64,000 bases of DNA from Xanthomonas vesicatoria ATCC 35937 (GTDB lineage: Bacteria; Pseudomonadota; Gammaproteobacteria; Xanthomonadales; Xanthomonadaceae), in NCBI RefSeq assembly GCF_001908725.1, contig NZ_CP018725.1:3224001-3288000 (forward strand), given 5' to 3'. The notes below the pieces were generated by a model that made no database searches, was not told where the DNA came from, and was given only the letters and a program-made list of their open reading frames with translations. The position numbers and the translations under genes are program-made. The first letter of the stretch is position 1, and each line of letters begins with the position of its first letter. This document shows positions 54,129 to 63,250 of the stretch, one piece after another.

Positions 54129-55709
54129 TCACCACCCAGCCACCGCCCCATCCGAGCGCGGGTCACTTGCTCCGCTGATCACGCCATCGACCTCGCGCAC
54201 CAATGCACCCGCATGTCCCATCACCGCGGTATAGGTGGGCAGCAGTTCCACTGCATGCCCGGCGGCGCGTAGTGCCTGCACCACGGCTGGATCGAAGCGG
54301 TCTTCCAGCTTCAACGTCGTGCTGTCTTCGCCCCAGGTGCGGCCGAGCAGCCAGCGCGGTGCGGTGATCGCCTGCTGCAGCGGCATGCCATAGCGGGCGT
54401 AGCGTGAGAACAGCGCTGCCTGGGTTTGCGGTTGGCCTTCGCCGCCCATGGTGCCGTAGGCCATGACGCGTCCATCGTCGAAGGTGGCCAGCGCGGGGTT
54501 GAGCGTGTGGAAGGGTTTGCGCCCCGGGGCGAGGGCGTTCCATCCCTCAGATGCAAGACGAAAGCTGCAGCCACGGTTTTGCCAGGTGATGCCGGTGCGC
54601 GGCAACACCAGGCCGGAGCCGAATTCGAAGTAAGTGGACTGGATGCAGCTGACCGCGCGGCCCTGCGCGTCGATGGCGCCGAACCACACGGTATCGCCGG
54701 CCTGCGAGGGTTGCGGCCAGGGCAAGGCGGTGGTCATGTCGATGCGTGCGGCCAGTGCATCGAGCGCGACGCCATCGTCCAGCAATGCCTGCGCATCGAG
54801 CGACATCCAGGCGGGGTCGCCGACGTGCGCATCGCGGATCAGAAAGGCCTGTTTGGTGGCTTCGATCAGGCCGTGCAGATGCGCGTAGCTGTCGGGCTGC
54901 TCGGCCTGCAGGCGATCGAACAAGGCCAGGATCAGCAGCGAGGCCACCCCTTGCGTTGGCGGTGCATGGTTGTACAACCGCGCACCGGCAATGGACACCG
55001 ACAGCGGCATGCTGGCCTCGGCGGTGTGTGCGGCCAGGTCGTCGGCATGCAGTGGGCTGCCGAGCGCGTGCAGATCGGCGGCGATGTCGTCGGCCAGGGC
55101 GCCGCGATAGAAGCTGTCCAGCCCGTCGCTTGCCAGCCGCTGCAGGGTGCGAGCGAGGTGCGGCTGCTGTAGCGCGGCGCCTTCGTGCAGGGGCGCGCCA
55201 CGTGGTTCGAAGATGCGCGCATACGCGCCGGGCAGGCAGCGCAGTGCATCGCCCTTGCTGGCGGCTACCTGTGCGCCGCCGAGGGTGACGGGGACGCCCG
55301 CCTCGGCGTGATGGATGGCCTCTTGCAGCAGCTGGGGCAAGGGCAATGTGCCCCGGGCCTGTTGCAGTGCCAGCGCCCAGCCCGAAACGGTGCCGGCCAC
55401 GGTGTTGGCGGCGCCGGGGCCGCGCCAGGGGACCTGGGTGTGACCACGATAGAAGTCCAGCGTGGCCGCCTGCGCGGCGCGGCCGCAGGCATCGATGGCA
55501 TGCACGCGGCCATCGGGCTCATGGATCAACCAGAAGCCATCGCCGCCAATCCCGGTCATGTGCGGATACACCACCGCCAGGCAGGCAGCGGTGGCGACGG
55601 CCGCTTCGATGGCGTTGCCGCCGGCGCGCAGGATGTCGCGCCCGGCTTGCGCGGCCAGATGGTGCGGGGCGACGACCATGCCGCGACGTGCACGCAGGGT
55701 ATGCAACAT
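54129..55709 (-). CDS. hpxW: Gamma-glutamyltransferase-family oxamate amidohydrolase (HpxW-type)
   Basis: 526-residue Ntn-hydrolase of the gamma-glutamyltransferase superfamily. Autocleavage before Thr340 (QAGDTVWFGAIDAQG) would give the nucleophile; the GGDGFWLI segment near 55, TQGVASLLILALFDRL and TMGGEGQPQTQ also match the family. No signal peptide is seen, in contrast to true periplasmic GGT. Adjacent HpxY-type amidase and the wider purine context indicate HpxW, oxamate amidohydrolase (last step to oxalate). The ATG overlaps the upstream stop (TGATG). Cytoplasmic GGT-like acylase is the alternative. Confidence 0.8.
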   Translation of the reverse strand: MLHTLRARRGMVVAPHHLAAQAGRDILRAGGNAIEAAVATAACLAVVYPHMTGIGGDGFWLIHEPDGRVHAIDACGRAAQAATLDFYRGHTQVPWRGPGAANTVAGTVSGWALALQQARGTLPLPQLLQEAIHHAEAGVPVTLGGAQVAASKGDALRCLPGAYARIFEPRGAPLHEGAALQQPHLARTLQRLASDGLDSFYRGALADDIAADLHALGSPLHADDLAAHTAEASMPLSVSIAGARLYNHAPPTQGVASLLILALFDRLQAEQPDSYAHLHGLIEATKQAFLIRDAHVGDPAWMSLDAQALLDDGVALDALAARIDMTTALPWPQPSQAGDTVWFGAIDAQGRAVSCIQSTYFEFGSGLVLPRTGITWQNRGCSFRLASEGWNALAPGRKPFHTLNPALATFDDGRVMAYGTMGGEGQPQTQAALFSRYARYGMPLQQAITAPRWLLGRTWGEDSTTLKLEDRFDPAVVQALRAAGHAVELLPTYTAVMGHAGALVREVDGVISGASDPRSDGAVAGW

Positions 55710-57169
55710 CAGGGTGTCTCCGACGGCGCGCTGAAGGCGAGCAGGCCGTCGCGCTCGAGGTGCGCGGCGAGCGCGAACAGGCGGTCTTCGCGGCCGGGCG
55801 CTGCAATCAACTGCACCCCCAGCGGCAGCCGCCCCGGACGTGGCAACGGTGCGGCCAGCACGGGGCAGCCGGCCAGTCCGAGCGGTTGGGTGAAGATGCC
55901 GAGGTTGGCGCGCGCAGACACGGGCAGGCCGTCGATCACGATGGTGTCTTGATCGATGCGCGGCGCAACGCAGGGCGTGGCGGGGGCGATCAGCACGTCC
56001 ACGTCGTCCCACAGCTGTTGCATGGCTGCGCGAAACCACTGCGCAAAGCGGCGCGCATCGGCTACCGCGCTGGCGGGCAGCTGCAGACCGGCCAACAGGC
56101 GGTCGCGCGTGGCTGGGTCGAATTGATCGCCGTGCGTGCCCAGCGCTGCGCGATGGCGATGGCCGCCTTCGGCCGCGGTGAGCACGAAAGCCGCAGCGCG
56201 GGCGCGTTCTGCTTGCGGCAGTTCGATCAGCGTGGTGCTGTGGCAGGCGGCCAGCAATGCGCCGATGCCGGCATCCAGCTCGGGATCGAGATTGCGTTGA
56301 AACCAGCCGCCGAGCCGGGCGATACGCAGGTTGGCGACGTTGCAGCTATGCAGCGCATGGCCGTGCATGACCTCGTACACGCGGCGCACATCCGCGACGG
56401 AGGTGGCGAACGGGCCAACCACATCCAGCGCATCGACGAACGGAAACACGCCCTCCAGCGGCAACGCGCCATGCGTCGGGCGCAGGCCGTACACGCCACA
56501 CAACGCGGCCGGCACCCGGATGGAGCCGTTGGTGTCCGAGCCGAGTGCGAACGGCACCAGCCCGGCCGCCACCGCAGCCGCCGAGCCGCCCGACGAGCCG
56601 CCGGCCAGATGCCGGTGGTCGTGCGGGTTGGCGGTGGTGCCGTAGTGCGCGTTGACGGTGGCAAAGCCGTAGGCGAATTCGTCCATGTTGGCAGTGCCGA
56701 CCAGCACCGCTCCTGCATCGCACAGGCGCTGCACCACCGCCGCATCGCGGGTGGCGGGGGCGCACTGCGCGCGGATCGCGGCGCCGGCGGTGGTGACCTG
56801 GCCGGCGACGTCAAACAGGTCCTTGACCACGAACGGCACCCCGGCCAACACACCGCCATCGCTGCCACCGGCCAGCGCGGCCTGCACGCGCGCAGCATCG
56901 GCGGCCGAGCGTGCGGGCAGCAGGCGGGTGATTGCGCACAGGCGGTCGTTGGCCTGGTTGATGCGCGTCAGCGTCTGGGTGGCATGGCGTGCGGCCAGCG
57001 CGGGCTGGCCGCGGGTCGCGCCGACGATCGTGGCGATCTGGCCGCGTGGAGTGGCTGCCTCCGGCGATGCGGGACGCGGCGCGACGAAGTTGGCGAGGAG
57101 TTGTGCGTGGCCGCGTAGGACCTCGCTATTGCGATCGATGCCGGCCTGCCACTGCGCTGGGAGTTGCAT
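55709..57169 (-). CDS. hpxY: AtzE/HpxY-type amidohydrolase with HpxX-like N-terminal helix
   Basis: 486-residue amidase-signature enzyme. The catalytic triad is Lys116 (PFVVKDLFDVAG), cis-Ser192 (LAGGSSGGSAAAV) and nucleophile Ser216 (GSDTNGSIRVP). It should act in the oxalurate/allantoate-derived branch, like Klebsiella HpxY. Residues 1-36 (QWQAGIDRNSEVLRGHAQLLANF) look like the second half of HpxX/AtzG (DUF4089), the small partner of HpxY that is normally a separate gene. No separate hpxX is present; an in-frame stop blocks any longer reading. AAGGTGG precedes the ATG at 57169. Confidence 0.82.
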   Translation of the reverse strand: MQLPAQWQAGIDRNSEVLRGHAQLLANFVAPRPASPEAATPRGQIATIVGATRGQPALAARHATQTLTRINQANDRLCAITRLLPARSAADAARVQAALAGGSDGGVLAGVPFVVKDLFDVAGQVTTAGAAIRAQCAPATRDAAVVQRLCDAGAVLVGTANMDEFAYGFATVNAHYGTTANPHDHRHLAGGSSGGSAAAVAAGLVPFALGSDTNGSIRVPAALCGVYGLRPTHGALPLEGVFPFVDALDVVGPFATSVADVRRVYEVMHGHALHSCNVANLRIARLGGWFQRNLDPELDAGIGALLAACHSTTLIELPQAERARAAAFVLTAAEGGHRHRAALGTHGDQFDPATRDRLLAGLQLPASAVADARRFAQWFRAAMQQLWDDVDVLIAPATPCVAPRIDQDTIVIDGLPVSARANLGIFTQPLGLAGCPVLAAPLPRPGRLPLGVQLIAAPGREDRLFALAAHLERDGLLAFSAPSETP

Positions 57170-57391
57170 GGGTCCACCTTGAATTGCTGTGAGTACGGGG
57201 CGTGGCGCTTGCTAGAAGGTAGCGCGGTGCGACTGCGAGGCCAGGCGACGGTGCAGACACTCGATCAACCTGCGATGTACACGAACCTGCGGCCGGTTTG
57301 TCTCAGCGCGGTGGACTGTGGCGCTGGCCGCCCTCCTGTGGGAACAAGTGGAATGGGACGGCCGATAGTCGGGTTCGTACTGGACGGTCGT

Positions 57392-58570
57392 CTACCTCGT
57401 TTGCTGGTCACTCGATCGACGCAGTATGTGTTGCAGTGCTGCATCCTCATCCGTCACCTGGGGAGTTTGTTCCGCAGGCCGAAAGGGCAGTGGCAATCCC
57501 ACTGCTGGCGGTTGCGGCGCGGTGAGGCGATCGACCAATAGCTGCTCAAACGCCGCCACATCCACCGCATGCACCACTGTCTGTGCCTGCTCGCCCAGGC
57601 CGGGTTGGTAGCCAGGCGCCCACGACAGGATGTCGCCGTAACCGGCATCGAAGGCCGTATTGGTATCCACGTAGAGCGTTTCGGTGCGGGTCGCCAGCGC
57701 AGGGCACAGCCATACCGCGGTGGCCAGTTCGTCCCACATCGGAAAGCCCGGCTCGCGTCGCCGCAATGCGTGGCCAATGGTGGTGTCGGCCGCGCTCATG
57801 CGCGTCAACAGGTCCGGCGTCAGCTCGGTCGCAGTGGATGGGTCCACCGGCACCATGGTGATCCGGCGCCACGGTGCGCGCATGACGATGCTGGCCGCTT
57901 CCGGATCCCAGCGGATATTGAATTCGCGGCGCGGCGAATTGACGAACTCGCGCGCGAATTGCTGCGCACTCACGCTGTTGCGCTGCTGCCGTGGATTGAG
58001 GCTGCCGCCCATATAGACCAGCTCGCGCGCCAACGTGGCGAAGGTCGGGTCCAACGATTGCGCGAGCGCCAGATTGGTCAGCGGGCCTGTCGCAATAATG
58101 CTGACCTCCCCCGGGTACTGCCGCACCATGCGCAGCATGAACAACGCAGCCGGCTCGCAGCTGGCACGCACGACGCTGGGATTTCCCAGCGGCAGATCGG
58201 GTACCACATCGTGCGCGTGATACCGCGGTGCGCTCTGCACCGTATCGCCGTCCACCCAGTGTTTGGTCCAGGCGCCCTTCCAGACCAGCTTGCCGTACAG
58301 CGCCTCCCACCGCTCGGTGGCAGACTCGCTGTTGAGCAAAGGATGCACCGGGCCGGGCAGCACCGGAATCTGTGGATGACCGGCCAGTTCCAGCAAGCGG
58401 CAACTATGCGCCAGCACTTCGTCGCGCCAGATATTTCCGCTGACCGCACTGATGCCCAGCACCTCTACCTCGGGCGATTGCAGCAGCAACAACTGCGCAG
58501 GGGTGAAGCCATCGATGTCATCTTCGAGAATGACGCGGCGTTTGGGCAGGGCGGAGTGCGATTGTGTCAT
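57392..58570 (-). CDS. Nucleoside hydrolase-like protein
   Basis: 392-residue inosine-uridine preferring nucleoside hydrolase fold: VEVLGISAVSGNIW, then LELAGHPQIPVLPG, ATGPLTNLALAQSLDP and REFNIRWDPEAASIVM. These enzymes cleave ribonucleosides to base and ribose. The N-terminal calcium motif, usually DxDPGxDD, reads LEDDIDGFTPAQL, keeping acidic residues but not the exact pattern, so activity or specificity may differ. It sits between the adenosine deaminase and hpxY genes, which fits supplying hypoxanthine from inosine. A start at 58570 gives the family's usual N terminus. No signal peptide. Confidence 0.8.
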   Translation of the reverse strand: MTQSHSALPKRRVILEDDIDGFTPAQLLLLQSPEVEVLGISAVSGNIWRDEVLAHSCRLLELAGHPQIPVLPGPVHPLLNSESATERWEALYGKLVWKGAWTKHWVDGDTVQSAPRYHAHDVVPDLPLGNPSVVRASCEPAALFMLRMVRQYPGEVSIIATGPLTNLALAQSLDPTFATLARELVYMGGSLNPRQQRNSVSAQQFAREFVNSPRREFNIRWDPEAASIVMRAPWRRITMVPVDPSTATELTPDLLTRMSAADTTIGHALRRREPGFPMWDELATAVWLCPALATRTETLYVDTNTAFDAGYGDILSWAPGYQPGLGEQAQTVVHAVDVAAFEQLLVDRLTAPQPPAVGLPLPFRPAEQTPQVTDEDAALQHILRRSSDQQTR

Positions 58571-58627
58571 TGCGCTTTGGTCATGGGGTGGAGTGCATTG
58601 CAGCGAGCATGAAATGGAGGTGCGTTT

Positions 58628-58696
58628 GTAGGAGCGTGCCTGCGCGCGACGAGGCGTTCCGGGTAGTGCCTCTATCGCGCTCAGGCACGCTCCTAC
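58628..58696. repeat. REP-type inverted pair (GTAG-headed, BIME-like)
   Basis: Two inverted arms, TAGGAGCGTGCCTG at 58629-58642 and CAGGCACGCTCCTA at 58682-58695, are perfect complements over 14 bp and continue as GCGCGA on both sides (one base different between). Each arm is headed outward by GTAG, the tetranucleotide typical of REP elements recognised by RAYT (TnpA_REP) transposases. The stem lies between the nucleoside hydrolase start and adenosine deaminase stop codons. Confidence 0.85.
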
Positions 58697-58699
58697 GTG

Positions 58700-60268
58700 T
58701 CATGCGTCAGCTGGTGCTGTTTGCGCGCTGCGTTGCTGCAGCAGCGTACGCTCGTACTGCACCAGATCGGCTTCCAGCTGCCATTGCAGCCGTGCCTTCT
58801 CGCTGCCTTGGCGAAAGGCTCGACACGCGGCATCATCGGTTTCGCGCTGCAGTGCAGTGGCACACGCGTGCGCGGCTGCGCCGTTGGCGTTCCACAGGCT
58901 GTCGCCCGGCAGGAAGCTGTACGTCAGGCCGTTGCGTGCCAGCTGCTTGAGGGCGGGGTAATCGATCCCTTGTTCCTGCATGGCACGCTGATATTCGTGG
59001 GTCATGTCCGCGCGCGAAACGCCGGCATCGTCGGTGGACAACACCACGGGCACGCCGGCACGCAGATACATCGCCAGCGGGTGCGCGGCGCCCTTGACGC
59101 CCAGGATCACATCGTTACTGGTGAGGTTGATCTCCACAGCAACCTGTTTGCTGCGCATCCGTTGTAGCAGCCCATTGGCATCGTCTTCGTAGGGCAGGTC
59201 CACCCCATGGCCGATGCGTCGCGCACCGACGTCAACGGCCTGGCGGATATGCGAGCGCAGCTGCACGGGCGGCACCAGCCCCAGCGACAGCTCGCCGGCA
59301 TGCAAGGACAGCGGCACCCCCGGATAGCGCTTGGCGAAGAAGCGGAACATCGCCATATGCCGGGTGTAGTCGGCCAACGCCACCGGGTTGTCCTCGGGCG
59401 CGACGATGTTCAATGCCACTGCGCGACTGCCGCCGGCGGCGATCAACGCATGCGCCAGCGCCATCTGCCCGAACACCATCGGTTGCGGCAACAGGCGCAG
59501 CACATAGGGCACGTAGCGGTAGCTCACCCGGCAGCCGGGGCGTGCATCGGCCTGGTCGCAACGCAGGACGCGGCGCACCTGCGCGTCGGTGGCCGCCAGC
59601 TCGCGTTGCGCGGCCTGCACCAGCGGCGGCAAGTCGCCCTGCAGGGCGCGCAGGTTGGCGTCATCGTCATTGCCATTCCACGGCAGCGACTGCATGCGCT
59701 GGGCGGCCTGCTCCATCTGCGGTGGGTTGGCGATGATCTCCACATACGGCACGCGGTCGCGTGCGGCCTGGTCGAGCACTGCGGCCACGGTGTCTGCCAC
59801 CCGCGCCTGCACCACCGCATCGAACTTGCCGAACGTACTGAAGAACTGGTCATGCCCAGTGGGCTGGGTCACACTGGGCAAGAACTTGCGCATCGACAAC
59901 GTATCGACCACCCGCCCGTACAACGCCGCATTACGCGCAGCCAAGCCTCGCGCGGGCTCCTGGCCCTTGCCGCACGGCGCAGCGCGCAGGCTCAGGTCGT
60001 CCAGTTGCACGCAGGCGCCGTCTTCGCTGGCCCATTGCAGATAGTCCTCGGCGTACACCGAACCGGAGAGATGGTTGTGCAGGTCGCCGCCCTTGGGCAT
60101 GGCCTGCAGCCAGGCGCGCAGTTGCGCAGGTTGCGCTGCCGCATCATGGAATAGCTGCGCCACCTGCTGCTCGCGCTGTTGCGCGGGCACTTGCGCCGGG
60201 CGCGCGAGCACCATGCCCGGTAACAAGGTGCACAAGGCGAGGATCAGACAGCGGTAGCGATGTGGCAT
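58700..60268 (-). CDS. Secreted adenosine deaminase (ADGF-type)
   Basis: 522-residue exported adenosine deaminase. Signal peptide about 1-22 (MPHRYRCLILALCTLLPGMVLA). Zinc and catalytic motifs: GGDLHNHLSGS near 60-70, SLHAGE near 320, RIGHGVDL near 350 and VLSTDDAGVSR near 410. The extended N-terminal helical part and export are like the ADGF/CECR1 and secreted bacterial enzymes rather than the intracellular 330-residue Add. It would turn extracellular adenosine into inosine before uptake or cleavage. The ATG at 60268 was picked for the signal peptide. Confidence 0.87.
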   Translation of the reverse strand: MPHRYRCLILALCTLLPGMVLARPAQVPAQQREQQVAQLFHDAAAQPAQLRAWLQAMPKGGDLHNHLSGSVYAEDYLQWASEDGACVQLDDLSLRAAPCGKGQEPARGLAARNAALYGRVVDTLSMRKFLPSVTQPTGHDQFFSTFGKFDAVVQARVADTVAAVLDQAARDRVPYVEIIANPPQMEQAAQRMQSLPWNGNDDDANLRALQGDLPPLVQAAQRELAATDAQVRRVLRCDQADARPGCRVSYRYVPYVLRLLPQPMVFGQMALAHALIAAGGSRAVALNIVAPEDNPVALADYTRHMAMFRFFAKRYPGVPLSLHAGELSLGLVPPVQLRSHIRQAVDVGARRIGHGVDLPYEDDANGLLQRMRSKQVAVEINLTSNDVILGVKGAAHPLAMYLRAGVPVVLSTDDAGVSRADMTHEYQRAMQEQGIDYPALKQLARNGLTYSFLPGDSLWNANGAAAHACATALQRETDDAACRAFRQGSEKARLQWQLEADLVQYERTLLQQRSAQTAPADA

Positions 60269-60384
60269 GCGGTGAACTCTGAGGAAGAGGTAGCGGCGCC
60301 ATGGCTGCCGGTTGCGGTGCAGCTTGCCGGGCGACGCGGCGGGTGACCAGTGAGGCGTGCGATGAAATAGCTGTGGCGATCCGC

Positions 60385-61698
60385 TCACTCCAATGCATAG
60401 CGCAATACGAACAGGCCAGCAATCGCCCAGGTGGCCGGATGCACGGCGCGCCAGCGGCCGCTGCCCAGCTTGAGTGCCGCATAGGTGATGAAGCCGAAAG
60501 CCAGGCCGGTGGCGATGGAGTAGGTCAGCGGCATCGTGAGCATGCAGATCGCGGCCGGTAACGCGTCGCCGACATCGTCCCACGGGATCTGCGTGCACTC
60601 GCGCAGCATCACCGAGGCCAGGTAGATCAGCGCGGGTGCGGTGGCATACGCCGGTACCATCGCCGCCAATGGCGAGAACAGCAGCGCCAGCAGAAACAGC
60701 GCTGCCACCACCAGCGCGGTAAGGCCGGTACGCCCACCCACCTGCACGCCTGCCGCGCTTTCCACGTAAGCGGTGGTGCTGGAGGTGCCGAGCAGCGAGC
60801 CGGCCAGGATGGCGGTGCTGTCGGCCAGCAGGGCGCGGTCGAACTGGCGGCGGTGCGCCTGCGTGTGCAACAGGCCGGCGCGCTGGGCCACGCCCATCAA
60901 GGTGCCGGTGGCATCGAACATCTCCACCAGCACGAACACTAGCACCACGTGCAGCACGGCGGTCAATGCGCCGCTGCTGCCATGGCCTTGCAAGGCGCCG
61001 GCAATGTCCAGCTGCAGCAGCGTAGGCGCCAGGCTCGGCGGCAGCGACAGCACGCCCTGGTAGTGCACCAGGCCCAGCGCCAGTGCCGCGACGGTGACCG
61101 CCAGGATGCCGAGCAACATCGCCCCACGCACGCGGCGCACTTCCAGCATGCCGATCAGCAGCAGCCCCGCCAATGCAAGCAATGGCTCGGGTCGATGCAG
61201 GTCGCCCAGTGTCACCAGCGTCTGCGGATGCGCCACCACCAGCCCGGCTTTTTGCAAGCCGATCAACGCCAGGAACAGGCCGATGCCCGCCGCAATCGCA
61301 CTGCGCAAGGGGGGCGGGATGCCATCCACCAGCCAGCGCCGCGCGCCGGTGACGCTGAGCAGCAGGAACACGCAGCCGGACACGAACACCAGCCCCAACG
61401 TCTGCTGCCAGCTGTAACCCAGCGTGCCCACCACCGAGAAAGCGAAAAACGCGTTCAAGCCCATGCCCGGCGCCATGCCGATGGGGTAGTTGGCCAGCAC
61501 GCCCATCAGCAGCGAGCCAAGCGCCGCAGCCAGACAGGTCGCCACGAACACCGCGCCGTGGTCCATGCCGGTAGTGGCCAGGATGTCGGGATTGACGAAG
61601 ACGATATAGGCCATCGTCAGGAAGGTGGTGGCGCCGGCCAGGACCTCCGTGCGCACACTGCTGCCATTGGCGGACAGCGCAAAACCCGGCCAGCGCAT
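60385..61698 (-). CDS. NCS2 (AzgA-type) purine permease
   Basis: 437-residue inner-membrane permease with about 12-14 helices, of the adenine/guanine/hypoxanthine type. Signatures: EVLAGATTFLTMAYIVFVNPDIL at 18-40, ANYPIGMAPGMGLNAFFAF near 69-87, LVEMFDATGTLMGVAQRAG near 255 and STTAYVESAAGVQVGGRTGLTALV near 300-322. It imports purine bases with protons. It belongs with the adenosine deaminase gene next to it (117 bp apart). The ATG at 61698 is taken by family start; the frame is open upstream to 61794. Confidence 0.9.
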   Translation of the reverse strand: MRWPGFALSANGSSVRTEVLAGATTFLTMAYIVFVNPDILATTGMDHGAVFVATCLAAALGSLLMGVLANYPIGMAPGMGLNAFFAFSVVGTLGYSWQQTLGLVFVSGCVFLLLSVTGARRWLVDGIPPPLRSAIAAGIGLFLALIGLQKAGLVVAHPQTLVTLGDLHRPEPLLALAGLLLIGMLEVRRVRGAMLLGILAVTVAALALGLVHYQGVLSLPPSLAPTLLQLDIAGALQGHGSSGALTAVLHVVLVFVLVEMFDATGTLMGVAQRAGLLHTQAHRRQFDRALLADSTAILAGSLLGTSSTTAYVESAAGVQVGGRTGLTALVVAALFLLALLFSPLAAMVPAYATAPALIYLASVMLRECTQIPWDDVGDALPAAICMLTMPLTYSIATGLAFGFITYAALKLGSGRWRAVHPATWAIAGLFVLRYALE

Positions 61699-62273
61699 CA
61701 GCGTGCGCTCTGGGTGGGGAGCCGGGTGGCGACAAGACAAACGAACATCGGCAGGCATCTCATCGTGACGGGACGGCACGTGGTGGCGGCGCACTCACGC
61801 GGGTCGCCCATCTTGCCTTGCTGCGCTGCGCCTGCCACGGGCATCGGGCACGGAACGCGGTTCAAAAGCGGCTAGCAAAAAAAGAGCAGCCCGCGTGCAG
61901 AGGCGCACTGCACGCCGGATCCGCAGCGCACGCGTAGGACATGCCGATTTCGAGCACCGGCCACGTTCGCCTGGCGGCTGCCTCGTCGTTCCGATCTCCG
62001 CTCCAGGCAGGGAGCGCCTTGCAGTGCAGGATGGTGTAGCTGCCTGCACCCACCTCGTGCGCCTGCGCTGTGGCAATCGACTGCGCGCGGGAGGCCACCG
62101 ATCAGTGCTGCGGGAGCGCATGCAGGACATCATGCGTTGCCGCCCTGCATGCGCACCGAACGGCGCACACAGCGGCGACGATGCAGGGATGGATGGCGCG
62201 CCACGCTGCGTACCATCGGTGGACGCAACCCAGTCACCAGCCAGCGCGATGCCACTGTGCGCACATGTAGCGC
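61699..62273. other. Non-coding stretch before the NCS2 permease
   Basis: About 575 bp with no supported gene. No purine riboswitch-like core was recognised. Open frames are Arg/Ala shadows. Confidence 0.45.
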
Positions 62274-63233
62274 TCAAAGGTCCAGCACCAGCCGCCGTGA
62301 GCGGCTACGCGAGCAGCACACGGTGATCTGCCGATTGGCCGCGCGTTCGGCGTCGCTGAGCACGCTGTCGCGGTGATCCGGCGTCCCGGCGACCACGCCG
62401 GTCAGGCAGGCGCCGCACATGCCTTGTTCGCACGACAGCGGCACCTCGATGCCGGCATCCAACAAGGCGTTGGCGATACTGCAATCGGCCGGTACCTGCA
62501 CCACGCGCCCACTGGCGGCCAGCTCCACTTCGAAGGCGCTGTCGGCGTCATGCGCGCCGCCGGTATCGGCCGCGGCGAAGTGTTCGCGATGCAGCTGCGC
62601 CGCTGTCCAGCCATGCGTCCTGGCAAGTTGGGTGAAGTGGTCCATGAACGCGGCCGGCCCGCACAGATACAGCTGATCGTGCGCACCCGCCTGCACGAGC
62701 GCGTCGGGCACATGCACGCGCGGGCTTTGCCCGCCATCGCTCAGATGCACGTGCGCCTGCCCATGGGTGAAGCCTTGTTGCAACCGCTGCACGAAAGCCA
62801 CATCGGCATGCCGGCGCGCGTAGTAATGCAGGACGAACGGCTCGCCACGCGCTTCCAGTGCCTCGGCCATCGACAGCAGCGGGGTGATGCCGATGCCGGC
62901 GGCCAGCAGCACATGCCGTTCGCCCGGATGCAGCGGGAACAGATTGCGTGGGCTGGAAATCTGCAGGCGGTCGCCGGTGCTGAGCTGCTCGCACAGGTGC
63001 CGCGAGCCGCCGCGCGAGGCATCGGCCAATTTGACGCACAGCAAATAGTGATCGCGCACATGCGGTGCGCTGGCGATCGAATACTGGCGAATCAACCCAT
63101 CCGGCAGGTGCAGGTCCACATGCGCGCCGGCCTCGAAGGCCGGCAATTGCGCGCCGACCGGTTCCAGCCGGATGGCGCGCTGGCGATGGCCTTGATCGAC
63201 GACGTCGGCGACACGCACTTCGTGCAGGCTCAT
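62274..63233 (-). CDS. PDR/VanB-type oxygenase reductase, probable HpxE
   Basis: 319-residue reductase of Rieske oxygenases: FMN-binding beta-barrel with RQYSIAS near 50, NAD-binding domain with LLAAGIGITPLLSMAEAL near 110, and a C-terminal plant-type 2Fe-2S domain with CEQGMCGAC near 272-280 and a final Cys. It passes electrons to the Rieske protein encoded just upstream. VanB (vanillate demethylase) is the family name, but in this purine region HpxE, the reductase of hypoxanthine hydroxylase, is equally or more likely. The ATG at 63233 has AAGGAG upstream, and the stop of the Rieske gene is only 17 bp before. Confidence 0.8.
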   Translation of the reverse strand: MSLHEVRVADVVDQGHRQRAIRLEPVGAQLPAFEAGAHVDLHLPDGLIRQYSIASAPHVRDHYLLCVKLADASRGGSRHLCEQLSTGDRLQISSPRNLFPLHPGERHVLLAAGIGITPLLSMAEALEARGEPFVLHYYARRHADVAFVQRLQQGFTHGQAHVHLSDGGQSPRVHVPDALVQAGAHDQLYLCGPAAFMDHFTQLARTHGWTAAQLHREHFAAADTGGAHDADSAFEVELAASGRVVQVPADCSIANALLDAGIEVPLSCEQGMCGACLTGVVAGTPDHRDSVLSDAERAANRQITVCCSRSRSRRLVLDL

Positions 63234-63250
63234 GGCACGCTCCTTGGCGG

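Noticed and set aside
58700..61735. A 1011-residue frame fusing permease antisense and adenosine deaminase
   Set aside because: Sequence before the signal peptide at 60268 is Arg/Gly/Ala-rich and out of frame with the NCS2 gene; not a fusion.
61699..62273. Purine riboswitch before the NCS2 permease
   Set aside because: No recognisable paired P1-P2-P3 core was found by eye.
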